A stretch of 64,000 nucleotides of DNA. It comes from Pinibacter aurantiacus (GTDB taxonomy: Bacteria; Bacteroidota; Bacteroidia; Chitinophagales; Chitinophagaceae). Positions 35,153-43,556 of this stretch are shown here, piece after piece. Under the pieces are notes generated by a model. That model saw only the letters and a list, made by a program, of their open reading frames with translations. It had not been told where the DNA came from and searched no databases. The first letter of the stretch is position 1; each line of letters begins with the position of its first letter. A program made the position numbers and the translations under genes. The stretch covers positions 372,001 to 436,000 of the forward strand of contig NZ_JAHSPG010000002.1 of the NCBI RefSeq assembly GCF_019130065.1, read 5' to 3'.

Positions 35153-35785
35153 ATGCTTATTAAAACTGCCAGTTACCTCATATCGAGTCCTGACTACGAG
35201 AAATGTCCTGCGCCGGACAGGCCGGAGTATGCATTTATCGGAAGAAGCAATGTGGGCAAATCTTCGCTCATTAATATGCTTTGCAATAATCAGAAGCTGG
35301 CAAAAACATCTGGATCTCCGGGGAAAACGCAAATGATCAATCACTTTAACGTTCTTAGTGTTAAAAACGAATGGGACAAAAAACCGGCACCGTGGTACAT
35401 TGTGGATCTGCCGGGATATGGCTTTGCCAAAGTTTCGCAAAGCAGCCGCCGCAGATGGGAGCAAATGATAGAAAATTATCTTCGCAAAAGAGAAAATCTG
35501 GCAAACGTTTTTGTGCTGATAGACAGCCGCCACAGCCCGCAAAAAATTGATCTTGAATTTCTGCAACAATTGGCAAAATGGGATGTTCCTTTCTCTTTAA
35601 TATTTACAAAATCAGATAAAGAAACGCAAGCGGTTGTGGCTAAAAATGTAAAGGATTTTTTGAACAAAATGCGCGAAACCTGGCAGTTCCTGCCTCAGCA
35701 TTTTGTGAGTAGCTCGGTAAAAACCCACGGTCGCGATAAGATTCTTACTTACATTGGAGAAGTGAACGAAAGATTTTACGAATAG
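35153..35785 (+). CDS. engB: Ribosome-biogenesis GTPase EngB (YsxC/YihA)
   Basis: I choose the ATG at 35153 (210 residues); a TTG at 35147 would add only two codons. The G1 motif is GRSNVGKS at 30-37, G3 is DLPGYG, and G4 TKSD near 151. It is an essential GTPase for large-subunit assembly. The upstream repeat arm ends 9 bp before the start, leaving no room for a conventional promoter. Confidence 0.95.
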   Translation: MLIKTASYLISSPDYEKCPAPDRPEYAFIGRSNVGKSSLINMLCNNQKLAKTSGSPGKTQMINHFNVLSVKNEWDKKPAPWYIVDLPGYGFAKVSQSSRRRWEQMIENYLRKRENLANVFVLIDSRHSPQKIDLEFLQQLAKWDVPFSLIFTKSDKETQAVVAKNVKDFLNKMRETWQFLPQHFVSSSVKTHGRDKILTYIGEVNERFYE

Positions 35786-35866
35786 CCGCTTTTTTCCCAA
35801 AAAAGAGCGTTTCGGATAAACTTTTGATGAGTTTGCTTGTTTCAGAGTATTGAAAAACTCTACGTT

Positions 35867-36301
35867 ATGAAACAACGACTCCTTTTATTTTTCTTACTTT
35901 TTAATGTATCCTTTGCCTTTGCGCAGTCCCCAACCTATGAAAAAGATTCAAAGGAGGTGGCTAAAGCCGCAAAAGACAGGGCGGTAAAGAATGGCTACAA
36001 GTCATTGATAAATTTCAACGCTACCAACGGCGCATCCTTCTACATCTATCCCAGTAAAAGTTACCTGGTTCTTTACATTTACGATATATCACCAAATGTG
36101 GCAACGGATTTTAATGCACACATAATGAGCCCGGACACCGCCATTGAAAGAAAATATTCCGCCATTCCAGAAGATGTCCTTGTACATGGAACCGCGAAAG
36201 TTGCGGCAACACGTTTTAAAACACCAGCTTTCAAAGAAAGCAAGCTTCCGGTGAAAATTAATGCTAATCCTAAGGCGAAGATTTATATTTATTATAAGTA
36301 G
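35867..36301 (+). CDS. Secreted protein of unknown function
   Basis: I choose the ATG at 35867 (144 residues); the upstream extension in frame lacks a signal. A signal peptide at about 1-20 (MKQRLLLFFLLFNVSFAFAQ) precedes a compact protein with repeated beta-type segments (FYIYPSKSYLVLYIYDIS). No recognised domain. It is a single gene between engB and the YkuK-like gene. Confidence 0.7.
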   Translation: MKQRLLLFFLLFNVSFAFAQSPTYEKDSKEVAKAAKDRAVKNGYKSLINFNATNGASFYIYPSKSYLVLYIYDISPNVATDFNAHIMSPDTAIERKYSAIPEDVLVHGTAKVAATRFKTPAFKESKLPVKINANPKAKIYIYYK

Positions 36302-36306
36302 GGATG

Positions 36307-36472
36307 TAATTAATAATTAATAATGAATAATTAATAAGGCAGCAGTCTTTATAGATTGCTGCTTTGTTTTTTTGTGTCAGCTGCGATCTCTTATTTCCGG
36401 TGTTGCAATACAAATGAAAGCACAAAACCTTAAGGTGTTGAACTATTAATTACTAATTATTAATTATTAATT
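36307..36472. repeat. Inverted repeat, word TTAATAA
   Basis: TAATTAATAATTAATAATGA and extension (36307-36337) pairs with TATTAATTACTAATTATTAA and extension (36444-36472). Just inside the arms GGCAGCAGTC and ATTGCTGCTTTG form an additional hairpin. Confidence 0.85.
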
Positions 36473-36556
36473 GCTAAGTATAGGGGAGATAATGACCTGA
36501 GCTGTGTGTAACACAACTTTAGAGGAGTGCGAAATTGTAGAGAGAGTGTGCCGGTT

Positions 36557-37066
36557 TTAGTTCACCACTTTATTTGCGCAGCTGCTGCTGGCAAAGGCTT
36601 CCGGCTTGGCTTTAAAGGCAAAGCCCATACCCAAAATGTAACCCATCGCTTCTTTTAAAGCATCGTTGCTTTTAAAATGCGGATTGGTGTTGATATCGGC
36701 ATGAACTTCCATGTCCACATCGTACACAGTAAACAGATCGCAAAGCTCGTAAGCGATTTCAATACTCTTTGCAACCTCTACCAGCATACGTTCTTTAATA
36801 CTGAATTTCTGTTTTGTTTTATCGTTGTGAATGAACATGAAACCTCCATGTCCTTCACGCAGGAAAACAATAACAGTTGCAAATTCAGTTTCGATACCTT
36901 TTACCTGCGAATCTGTACCGATGCACACTTTCAATCTAAACCCACGTTCAACTTCACGCTTGATGGCCGTTTCCACAGCCTGCGTTATGGGTAGCTCAAT
37001 AGTGTCACCATTAAACTTTCTCCAGATCATAAAAAATGAGTTTTCCGAATTTACCGAAAAACTCAT
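36557..37066 (-). CDS. YkuK/DUF458-like ribonuclease H-fold protein
   Basis: A 169-residue protein with an acidic pattern GTDSQVKG (near 49-56) and YDVDMEVHADIN (near 113-124) reminiscent of the DUF458/YkuK RNase H-like family. The start could be the ATG at 37066 or the one at 37030 (MIWRKFNGDT); the family alignment fits the latter slightly better. No nuclease activity is established. The protein is soluble. Confidence 0.8.
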   Translation of the reverse strand: MSFSVNSENSFFMIWRKFNGDTIELPITQAVETAIKREVERGFRLKVCIGTDSQVKGIETEFATVIVFLREGHGGFMFIHNDKTKQKFSIKERMLVEVAKSIEIAYELCDLFTVYDVDMEVHADINTNPHFKSNDALKEAMGYILGMGFAFKAKPEAFASSSCANKVVN

Positions 37067-37088
37067 TGTATAACAAAAACTTATTATG

Positions 37089-38693
37089 TTATTGTTTGAT
37101 TAATTTCTCGCTTTGCTGCGATGTTCCATCGTTCCAGGTGAAAAATAGCATACCCGTTGCAGTTGACGGCAATTGAATATTCGCAGTGCCTGTTGGCGTT
37201 ATGCCCCTCGCGATCACGCGACCCGCCATGTCAACAACCTGGTAGTTGTAGGCCTTGCTGCTGGTCACTTTCAGGGTGTTTGTCACCAAGTTTGACCATA
37301 TTTTCAGGCCTTCATTGTTTCCATCTTGTTTAATGCTCACAACATTCGAGTAATACGTTTTCTGTTCGTTGGCGGTAATGGCTTTTATTCTGTACATCAA
37401 AGTGCCATTCGTTAGTGGTTTGTAAGAGTATGATCTTGCACTTGTTGACAGATCCGTAAGCTGCGTGAAATTTGCACCATCGGTAGAACTTTCCATGGCT
37501 AAGACACTCACCGGCTCATCCGCTTCGTATGTCCATGTAAACTGATTCGTGCCGTTATTGCTGTTGCCTTTTAGCTGCAGGTTATGTAGCGGAAGTGTTG
37601 CCAGCGAAGATTTTGCAGTTAAAGTATAGTAGCCGAGGCTTCCATATTCTGAGTGGTTTATGTTGCTAACACCATCTACTGCAAGGTAATACGTACCGGC
37701 ATTTAAGGTAGTGTCGATACCTGCGTTTAGCAACATCGAAGGGTTGTACCTGTTAAGTGTATCGCCGTTGCCGTTAAGCAAAGCAACTTTAATATCAATA
37801 TTTGCTCCTTCGTCATTTGCGCCAACATTTTGTGGAATGGCTGAAAGACTGAAGCGATTCTTTTTTAGAAAAGTTATTTTAAAAACGTCAACATCCACTG
37901 CAGAATTGATAAGGCCGGAGGCAGTAAAACCAAGATCCGGCGTATTTACCACAGTGCTTTTGGCCATAGTGTTACCAACATCGTCGGTTCTGTAGCCAAA
38001 ATTGTTAGCGCTTCCTGAAATGATATCGAGGTCGCTTTGAATATTGAGTGCGTTTTCTGTATTGGGGCCTTTGTGCCAGGTAGTTTGGTTCTTGTAATAT
38101 CCTACACCCATAATAGGGGCCCATCCAATTTCACCGGTGCCTTGGCCACCGTTGTATTCAGCCGTTTTGTTGCCGTTTACATCATAAGTGCTTTGGTGCT
38201 GTAAGCCAAGCGTGTGGCCTATTTCATGCGCTGCCGATTCTGCTACATACTTGGTAACGTTATTGAGCAGTTTGTTGAAAACAAAGGAAGGCGTTCCATT
38301 TCCCCATGCAAAAGATCCTACAAAAGATACACCGCCCGCAGAACCATACCAGGAACTGGTAGGGGTAAAGATCACTCTTATGCGCTGTGTTACAGGAGCT
38401 TTCGCAAACACTGTGGAATCTGTTGTAATGTTGAGGTTGAACGGACGATAGTCTTCAGAAATGCGATTGAAGATCTCAGTGATCTGGGCAGTTGTAAGGC
38501 CAGATGGCTGAGCATCAATCGGTCCATCCCAGTTCCAGCTGGTGCCGGTAACGTATTGACCATCAAAGTCGAGATAAACGGTCGCCTTTGCAGACGGATA
38601 GCTGCTCAGTATAGGTACCTGGGCAATTAGTTTTGGTGCGTACATAGCAATGATGGCTATGCATAGGACACGTAATAGGACTTTCATAAACAT
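37089..38693 (-). CDS. Secreted metzincin protease with type IX secretion tail
   Basis: A 534-residue protein with a signal peptide (about 1-25). The zinc site is H156-E-I-G-H160-T-L-G-L-Q-H166, the metzincin HExxHxxGxxH, followed by a probable prepeptidase-type beta region. About the last 75 residues form a T9SS type A-like sorting domain (KIWSNLVTNTLKVTSSKAYN start, IQLPSTATGMLFFTW near the end). It should be secreted through the T9SS and probably anchored to the surface. The upstream gene, a 158-residue secreted protein 80 bp away, may be cotranscribed. Substrate unknown. Confidence 0.9.
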   Translation of the reverse strand: MFMKVLLRVLCIAIIAMYAPKLIAQVPILSSYPSAKATVYLDFDGQYVTGTSWNWDGPIDAQPSGLTTAQITEIFNRISEDYRPFNLNITTDSTVFAKAPVTQRIRVIFTPTSSWYGSAGGVSFVGSFAWGNGTPSFVFNKLLNNVTKYVAESAAHEIGHTLGLQHQSTYDVNGNKTAEYNGGQGTGEIGWAPIMGVGYYKNQTTWHKGPNTENALNIQSDLDIISGSANNFGYRTDDVGNTMAKSTVVNTPDLGFTASGLINSAVDVDVFKITFLKKNRFSLSAIPQNVGANDEGANIDIKVALLNGNGDTLNRYNPSMLLNAGIDTTLNAGTYYLAVDGVSNINHSEYGSLGYYTLTAKSSLATLPLHNLQLKGNSNNGTNQFTWTYEADEPVSVLAMESSTDGANFTQLTDLSTSARSYSYKPLTNGTLMYRIKAITANEQKTYYSNVVSIKQDGNNEGLKIWSNLVTNTLKVTSSKAYNYQVVDMAGRVIARGITPTGTANIQLPSTATGMLFFTWNDGTSQQSEKLIKQ

Positions 38694-38773
38694 TGGATAT
38701 TCGAAATAAACACTTCAAGTTTTCTAAGAGGGTACGGATTAAACGCTAATAGAACATATATAACAGGGAAAAT

Positions 38774-39250
38774 CTATTCGGGTAATGGACAATCTGCAAT
38801 GACCAACGAACGCTGTTGTTTTTTGAAAAAGTAGCGACCATTCTCATTTACAAGCAACAATACATCACCAGATGCACGGTTATGCATAATGCCAGTATAC
38901 GAAACGGAGCCATTTTCCTGCTTTATTCGTGAAAGCGTGAGAAGTGCGTTGTTGTAGTTTGTGCAACGAACATTGATCGTTTCCACCTGCGGATCCGGCT
39001 GAGATTTTTCAAGAACCTCTCCCGCAATGGTAAGATTGCTGTCGATGTTTAAAATGATTTGTCTGCCTTTGTTGTAGTTAAAAGATTTGTCAATAACCGA
39101 CAGTGAACAATTGGTTTTCGTCTGTAAGTTTTTGAACAGTAAAGGCTGCGGCGAAGTAGTGTTTTCAGCAATCTTGCGTTGCTGAGAAAAACCATTAAGT
39201 GAAAGGGCTAGACATAACACTATACCCCCGTTGAAAAGCACGGCTTTCAT
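38774..39250 (-). CDS. Secreted protein of unknown function upstream of the metzincin gene
   Basis: A 158-residue protein with a signal peptide (about 1-21, ending NGFSQ). The mature part has three cysteines (C48, C95, C155), predicted beta strands and a C-terminal LVIADCPLPE. The family is not recognised. It lies in the same direction as the metzincin gene, whose start follows after 80 bp. An inhibitor or partner of the protease is conceivable, but only the position supports that. Confidence 0.65.
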   Translation of the reverse strand: MKAVLFNGGIVLCLALSLNGFSQQRKIAENTTSPQPLLFKNLQTKTNCSLSVIDKSFNYNKGRQIILNIDSNLTIAGEVLEKSQPDPQVETINVRCTNYNNALLTLSRIKQENGSVSYTGIMHNRASGDVLLLVNENGRYFFKKQQRSLVIADCPLPE

Positions 39251-39609
39251 GGAATTGAATTTTTGGATTTTAAACGATCTCTAAAGGGTACGGTGACTTG
39301 CCCGGAGGCAATGATTATTTATCACAAACGGTGGTTTCTGGGGAATATTGTTTTGATGTGGAAAAAATTAGCGAAGTCAATTAAGAATTAGGAATTAAGA
39401 ATTAAGAATGCTGGAGGTCGGGCATTGCGCATAGTTGATAACTTTTTCAACGAGGAAGTCCATATCACTAACGGTAAGGCCAACCTAATTCATTGCCGTT
39501 CGGCTTTAGCCAACGGAAAAGCACAAGAAGAGAATCGAAATCTGTAAGAAATATTCGACCGCAAAAAAATCAGTGTAAATCAGTCAAATCAGCGTCATCT
39601 GCGTGCCCA
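39251..39609. other. 359-bp intergenic region without a gene
   Basis: It contains single-armed repeat words (GAATTAGGAATTAAGAATTA near 39382-39408) and the copy of the 5094 repeat at 39563-39607, but no supported frame. Confidence 0.6.
39563..39607. repeat. Single-armed repeat, inverted copy of 5094-5140
   Basis: AAAAAAATCAGTGTAAATCA and two further ATCA units up to GCGTGCCC are the reverse complement, with small changes, of the repeat at 5094. It ends against the stop codon of the CoA-binding gene. Confidence 0.6.
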
Positions 39610-39972
39610 CTAGTACTGGCCGGTGCTCAGCAAAACCAGTGTACACGCTTCCTGAGTTTTAATGTTGTTATCCTCCGCCAGTTTTTCCAGCTCAGTATTT
39701 TCAGTGCCCGGGTTGAAGATGATGCGTTTAGGCTTCAACGATAATATATAATCGTAGTATTCCTTTTGATGTGTTTCGTTCAGGTAAAGAGTAACAGTAT
39801 CTACATCCTCAAATTCCTTTTTGTCTTTGGTAACATCTATTCCCGCTATGCTGGTGTCTCTGCGGCCTATAGCTACAACAGGATGCCCGTGCTGTTTCAA
39901 GCTATTGATGGCGAGGTTGCTGTAACGTGCCGGATTGTCTGATGCCCCTAAAACTAGTGTCTTCTTTTTCAT
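39610..39972 (-). CDS. CoA-binding domain protein
   Basis: A 120-residue Rossmann-type protein with LVLGASDNPARYSNLA (residues 6-21) and a C-terminal IIFNPGTENTELEKLAEDNN. This matches the small CoA_binding_2 group (YccU-like). It has no known enzymatic activity. It lies upstream on the same strand of the gene-free 39.3-39.6 kb region. Confidence 0.88.
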   Translation of the reverse strand: MKKKTLVLGASDNPARYSNLAINSLKQHGHPVVAIGRRDTSIAGIDVTKDKKEFEDVDTVTLYLNETHQKEYYDYILSLKPKRIIFNPGTENTELEKLAEDNNIKTQEACTLVLLSTGQY

Positions 39973-40047
39973 ACCATAAATTTATTAAAAATTCCAGACC
40001 TGACAGGTTTGTCAATGTTTTAGGTCCAGGCCAGTTCGCTGGCATAT

Positions 40048-40830
40048 TTAGAAAGTCTTCTTTTTTTGAAGGTCGGGGATTGCTTCATCTATTCTTTTCG
40101 CCAGTTCGGGTAATTTGATGGTAGGGACTGCGGGAAACAAATGATGTTCAAGATGATAGAACATGCCAAAGGTTAATCTGTTTTTCCATTCACTCCTTTG
40201 TGTTCTTGCCATTGAAGGATTTTCCTCAGTATCATGGTGAACGGTCCACACAGCAAAGAAAGCCATTAAAAATTCACCGATGACCATAACCACGATGTGG
40301 TAAATGAGAAAATGGATCTGAAAATAAAACACGGCGGAAGCGAAGACAATCACGGCCGCAAGCTCAGCAAGCACATTCTTTTTATAGTTTCTATTGCCTT
40401 CTTTTAAAGTGATTTGGTGTATAAGAAACATATGCACCGGCCCATAAAAAATGGCGCCGAACCAACTCATATGTGCAGACTTGCCTTCCTGGTCTTTCTC
40501 CGAAAGGCAATATTTATGGTGCCTCAAGTGATTGAATTTTACCGCGTGAATGGATACAATCATTAGAATGCTATTGGAGAACAGTGAAAACCATGTAAGA
40601 AATTTATTGGTGCCAAGTGAATTGTGAAAACCGTTGTGCACCTGGCGTAAAGAAGTGAGGAAAAAGAAAGCTGAGAATGGAAGAGCCAAAACATAGTAGT
40701 GATAATATGCCAGAGCGCAAGAAGCGAAAAACCATGGGATGGTCAGGTTGTTTTCAATCAACATTTCTTTCGTTGAAAGTTTTCTCAAATCTTTCCAGTC
40801 AACTTTTTGAAGTATTTCTGAATGTGTCAT
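40048..40830 (-). CDS. Membrane fatty acid desaturase family protein
   Basis: A 260-residue protein with three histidine boxes: HNGFHNS (near 88-94), HLRHH (near 124-128) and YHLEHHLFPAVP (near 230-241), plus membrane segments at about 34-60, 100-120 and 160-200. These define the di-iron membrane desaturase/hydroxylase superfamily. The substrate is probably an acyl chain or carotenoid-like lipid. With the TIGR01777 reductase and MarR-family regulator it forms a same-strand set of three genes. Confidence 0.88.
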   Translation of the reverse strand: MTHSEILQKVDWKDLRKLSTKEMLIENNLTIPWFFASCALAYYHYYVLALPFSAFFFLTSLRQVHNGFHNSLGTNKFLTWFSLFSNSILMIVSIHAVKFNHLRHHKYCLSEKDQEGKSAHMSWFGAIFYGPVHMFLIHQITLKEGNRNYKKNVLAELAAVIVFASAVFYFQIHFLIYHIVVMVIGEFLMAFFAVWTVHHDTEENPSMARTQRSEWKNRLTFGMFYHLEHHLFPAVPTIKLPELAKRIDEAIPDLQKKKTF

Positions 40831-40896
40831 GGTGTTGGGTTAGGAATTTTCAGGTTAGGGGTTTTATTAACTCTATGTCGTTTAGTTACCATGTTA

Positions 40897-40978
40897 ATGC
40901 CCTACGGGCAATGTAGTCCGTCTATGCTTATTTCTATTAATATTATTCCGCTACGCGGAAGGGTTGCCCGTAGGGCAT
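40897..40978. repeat. Nested palindromic element near the desaturase start
   Basis: ATGCCCTACGGGCAA (40897-40911) has its perfect complement at 40964-40978, and a second palindrome TTCCGC-TAC-GCGGAA lies inside at 40946-40960. Related ACCATGTTAATG / CATTAACAC fragments extend it to 40886-41035. It spans the upstream region of the desaturase gene. Confidence 0.85.
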
Positions 40979-41048
40979 TTATATCAATAGAAAATATAGT
41001 AACATGTACAAAATTGTCCGTAGGACATTAACACACAAAGTTTGAATC

Positions 41049-42023
41049 TCAGAACAAATGATACCACCTTCTCGGCACACTCTGCACAATGCTCTCCATA
41101 GCGGGGCCCAATTCCGCATACTTGAATACAAAGCCGCTTTCAAGCATCCTTGTAGGAACTACCCAACGGCTTTTTAAGATCAGTTCTGCTTCCGTACCGA
41201 TGAGTTTTGTGCCGATGTAAAGCATCCATTTGAAAGCAGGAAGGCCGATTACATGTCCACTCACTTTGCGAAGTGTTTTCATAAATTCATTATTCCGAAC
41301 AGGAAACGGAGAGCTGATGTTGTAAGTGCCATTCATTTCAGGATGATTGTATATCCAATCAATGGATCGGCAAACGTCTTCAATATGAACCCAGCTGTAC
41401 ATTTGCCTGCCACTTCCCTGATGACCACCCAATCCAAATTTTAAAAGATTAAAGTAAGGAACCATTACGCCGCCATCGCCGAGTGTGATCGCCATGCGGA
41501 GCGCTACTTTGCGGGTTTGAGGAGTGGTTTCTTCGTAGAAGTTTTTCTCCCAAAGTTTGCAAACCTGCACAGAAAAATCATTGTGATGTTCACCGGTGTA
41601 CTCGTCCTGCGGCCTGTCTTCGGCGTGGCGGTAAATGGTGGCAGAAGCTGCATTGATCCAGAGTGTAGGGGGATTGCTGATGGTACGGATCGCTTCGCCT
41701 ATCGCTTTTGTTGCATTGGTACGGCTATCAAAAATTTCCTTTTTATTTTTTTCGTTGTAGCGGCAGTTAACAGATTTACCGGCAAGGTTAATCACCACAT
41801 CTGCATTCATGAATGACAGCGCCCATGTGCCAAGATTCTTTCCGTCCCATTTTACATACTCAATATTCGAGTGGTGAATAAGCGACGATTGATAAGCATT
41901 GTTTTGCTGATCCGGCAATTGCCTTGTAAGAATAACAATGCGATTGTTTTCGCAGAAATATCTCGCCAACCGCTGACCAATAAATCCAGTTCCGCCTGCG
42001 ATAATGATCTTTTTGTTTTTCAT
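41049..42023 (-). CDS. TIGR01777-family epimerase/reductase
   Basis: A 324-residue extended short-chain-dehydrogenase-fold protein with the NAD(P)-binding loop G10-G-T-G-F-I-G16, the WINAASATIYRH region near 123, and the C-terminal DUF1731 domain typical of this family. Members are sugar-nucleotide epimerase-like enzymes with no agreed substrate. It lies in the same direction as the desaturase and the MarR regulator, but a repeat element and 190-bp spacers separate the genes. Confidence 0.9.
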   Translation of the reverse strand: MKNKKIIIAGGTGFIGQRLARYFCENNRIVILTRQLPDQQNNAYQSSLIHHSNIEYVKWDGKNLGTWALSFMNADVVINLAGKSVNCRYNEKNKKEIFDSRTNATKAIGEAIRTISNPPTLWINAASATIYRHAEDRPQDEYTGEHHNDFSVQVCKLWEKNFYEETTPQTRKVALRMAITLGDGGVMVPYFNLLKFGLGGHQGSGRQMYSWVHIEDVCRSIDWIYNHPEMNGTYNISSPFPVRNNEFMKTLRKVSGHVIGLPAFKWMLYIGTKLIGTEAELILKSRWVVPTRMLESGFVFKYAELGPAMESIVQSVPRRWYHLF

Positions 42024-42071
42024 GTCTGTATGTTTTGAACTTTCAGAAAAAAATGAAATGACGGGGTATTA

Positions 42072-42097
42072 AAAAAGCCGTTTTAAAACAGCTTTTT
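42072..42097. terminator. Terminator-like hairpin upstream of the TIGR01777 gene
   Basis: AAAAAGC at 42072-42078 and GCTTTTT at 42091-42097 form a short A/T-flanked stem with a T run on both strands. It lies between the MarR-type gene and the TIGR01777 gene. Confidence 0.5.
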
Positions 42098-42101
42098 ATA
42101 A

Positions 42102-42165
42102 AGACCTGACAGGTTTACGCGACTTCTTGCTTTTATTCACGAATCTTGTAAAACCTGTCAGATCT
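42102..42165. repeat. Inverted repeat, AGACCTGACAGGTTT type
   Basis: AGACCTGACAGGTTTA (42102-42117) pairs with TAAAACCTGTCAGATCT (42149-42165). A lone left arm of the same type (CCAGACCTGACAGGTTTG) lies at about 39996-40013. Confidence 0.85.
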
Positions 42166-42215
42166 ATTGGAGGCTCCTCCTATTAATTATTCTTTATTAA
42201 TTATTAATTCGCCTC

Positions 42216-42722
42216 TCACTTAAACATCTTCAGCATTGTACTCAAAAACCAGCTCTCTTCACTCTTGATCATCGTATCCAACGTCTTGTCGGCTTGTTCG
42301 CCAAACTTTTTAATACCATTGATGGTATCGAGAAAAGCCTTCGTTTCTTTATCTTTTTTATCGCCTTCTACAGTTGATAATTGATTGATCAGTTTCATCA
42401 TTGGATCCAGCTCACGTTTCTTTCTCTCCTTTATAATTTGCGTAGCTACTTTCCAGATATCTTTTTCGGCAGTAAAATATTCCTTACGCTCGCCCGGAAC
42501 AATTACGCGGTCCACAAGCCCCCAATCTATCAGTTCACGAATGTTCATATTTGCATTGCCACGGCTCACGGAGAGCTGCTCCATCACATCATCCTGCGTT
42601 AAAGGATCAGGACTGATAAGCAACAATGCATGCACTTGCGCCATAGTACGGTTAATGCCCCAATGTGTGCCAAAGGCTCCCCAAGATGCGATGAATTGCT
42701 GTTTAGCTTCTGAAAGTTTCAT
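42216..42722 (-). CDS. GbsR/MarR-family transcriptional regulator
   Basis: A 168-residue winged-helix protein. The DNA-binding region is PLTQDDVMEQLSVSRGNANM and on (residues about 37-56), with GLVDRVIVPGERKEYFTAE in the wing. This is the GbsR-like MarR subgroup often tied to osmolyte or membrane genes. As the first of three same-strand genes it may control the TIGR01777 reductase and desaturase. The ligand is unknown. Confidence 0.88.
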   Translation of the reverse strand: MKLSEAKQQFIASWGAFGTHWGINRTMAQVHALLLISPDPLTQDDVMEQLSVSRGNANMNIRELIDWGLVDRVIVPGERKEYFTAEKDIWKVATQIIKERKKRELDPMMKLINQLSTVEGDKKDKETKAFLDTINGIKKFGEQADKTLDTMIKSEESWFLSTMLKMFK

Positions 42723-42776
42723 AAAGTAAAGATAGAATATACTTTCTGAATTTTCAAAAATTAATGAAAATTTGTT

Positions 42777-43529
42777 TTATTGTAGCCTGAAAGTGATGGG
42801 TTGTCGTTTATAGGTTTTAACGTTCACTCCGTTCTTTTGGCCGGGTTGCCATTTGGGAGATTTCTGTAGCATACGTAACGCTTCTTTATCGAGCGAGTAT
42901 TCAACCGAGTGGTAAATTTCAATATCAGTTAGCGATCCATCTTCCAAAACAATAAACTGAAGAACAACATTCCCCTGGAAGTCATGATTAAAAGCTCTTT
43001 CGGGGTACTTCAGGTTTTTTGACAAATATTTTCCCCAGGCACTTGTACCGCCCGGAAACGACGATTCTATTTCAATACTTTCTTTGCTGGTATTTGTCGT
43101 TTTAATACCCGCTGCCCGCTCTGCCTGGCTTAGCTCTTTAACGATCTTACCGTTGGAGAAAATTACTTCTTTTATGCATTGGTTGGAATCGCTAAAGCAT
43201 AACGTACTTCCATCCAGAACGCCATTCTTGTAGTTGCTTACGGAATCAATGTATCCGTTTGGTTTAAAAATGGTACATTCTCCGTCCAATGCCTGTGTTT
43301 CGATATTTTTATATGACTCAATTCGCAACAAGGGTCCGGAAAAATTATAATACCAGCCCTGCCAGCTGCTATCGTTCACCTTTCTTAGTTCGAGTAAATA
43401 TTTGGCTTTTTTAAGATCTGTAGCCTGCTCCCATTTTTCATTGAAAAGATATAGGTTGCCATCCTGGGAAAAAGCCTTGTTAATGCATGTAAAAAGCAAT
43501 ACAAGGCACACTAATTTGCTAAATTTCAT
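42777..43529 (-). CDS. TonB-domain protein with MORN-like N-terminal region
   Basis: A 250-residue secreted protein (signal about 1-21). Residues about 60-135 contain repeated YKNGVLDG-type motifs resembling the YwqK/MORN repeat family, and the C-terminal 80 residues are the TonB/TolA C-terminal fold (NVVLQFIVLEDGSLTDIEI near 191-209). There is no N-terminal membrane anchor of a canonical TonB, so it may be a periplasmic TonB-like protein without energy transduction. It starts 27 bp past the FAD gene and may be cotranscribed with it. Confidence 0.82.
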   Translation of the reverse strand: MKFSKLVCLVLLFTCINKAFSQDGNLYLFNEKWEQATDLKKAKYLLELRKVNDSSWQGWYYNFSGPLLRIESYKNIETQALDGECTIFKPNGYIDSVSNYKNGVLDGSTLCFSDSNQCIKEVIFSNGKIVKELSQAERAAGIKTTNTSKESIEIESSFPGGTSAWGKYLSKNLKYPERAFNHDFQGNVVLQFIVLEDGSLTDIEIYHSVEYSLDKEALRMLQKSPKWQPGQKNGVNVKTYKRQPITFRLQ

Positions 43530-43556
43530 ACGTTTAGATACGGGTTATCACTTCGG

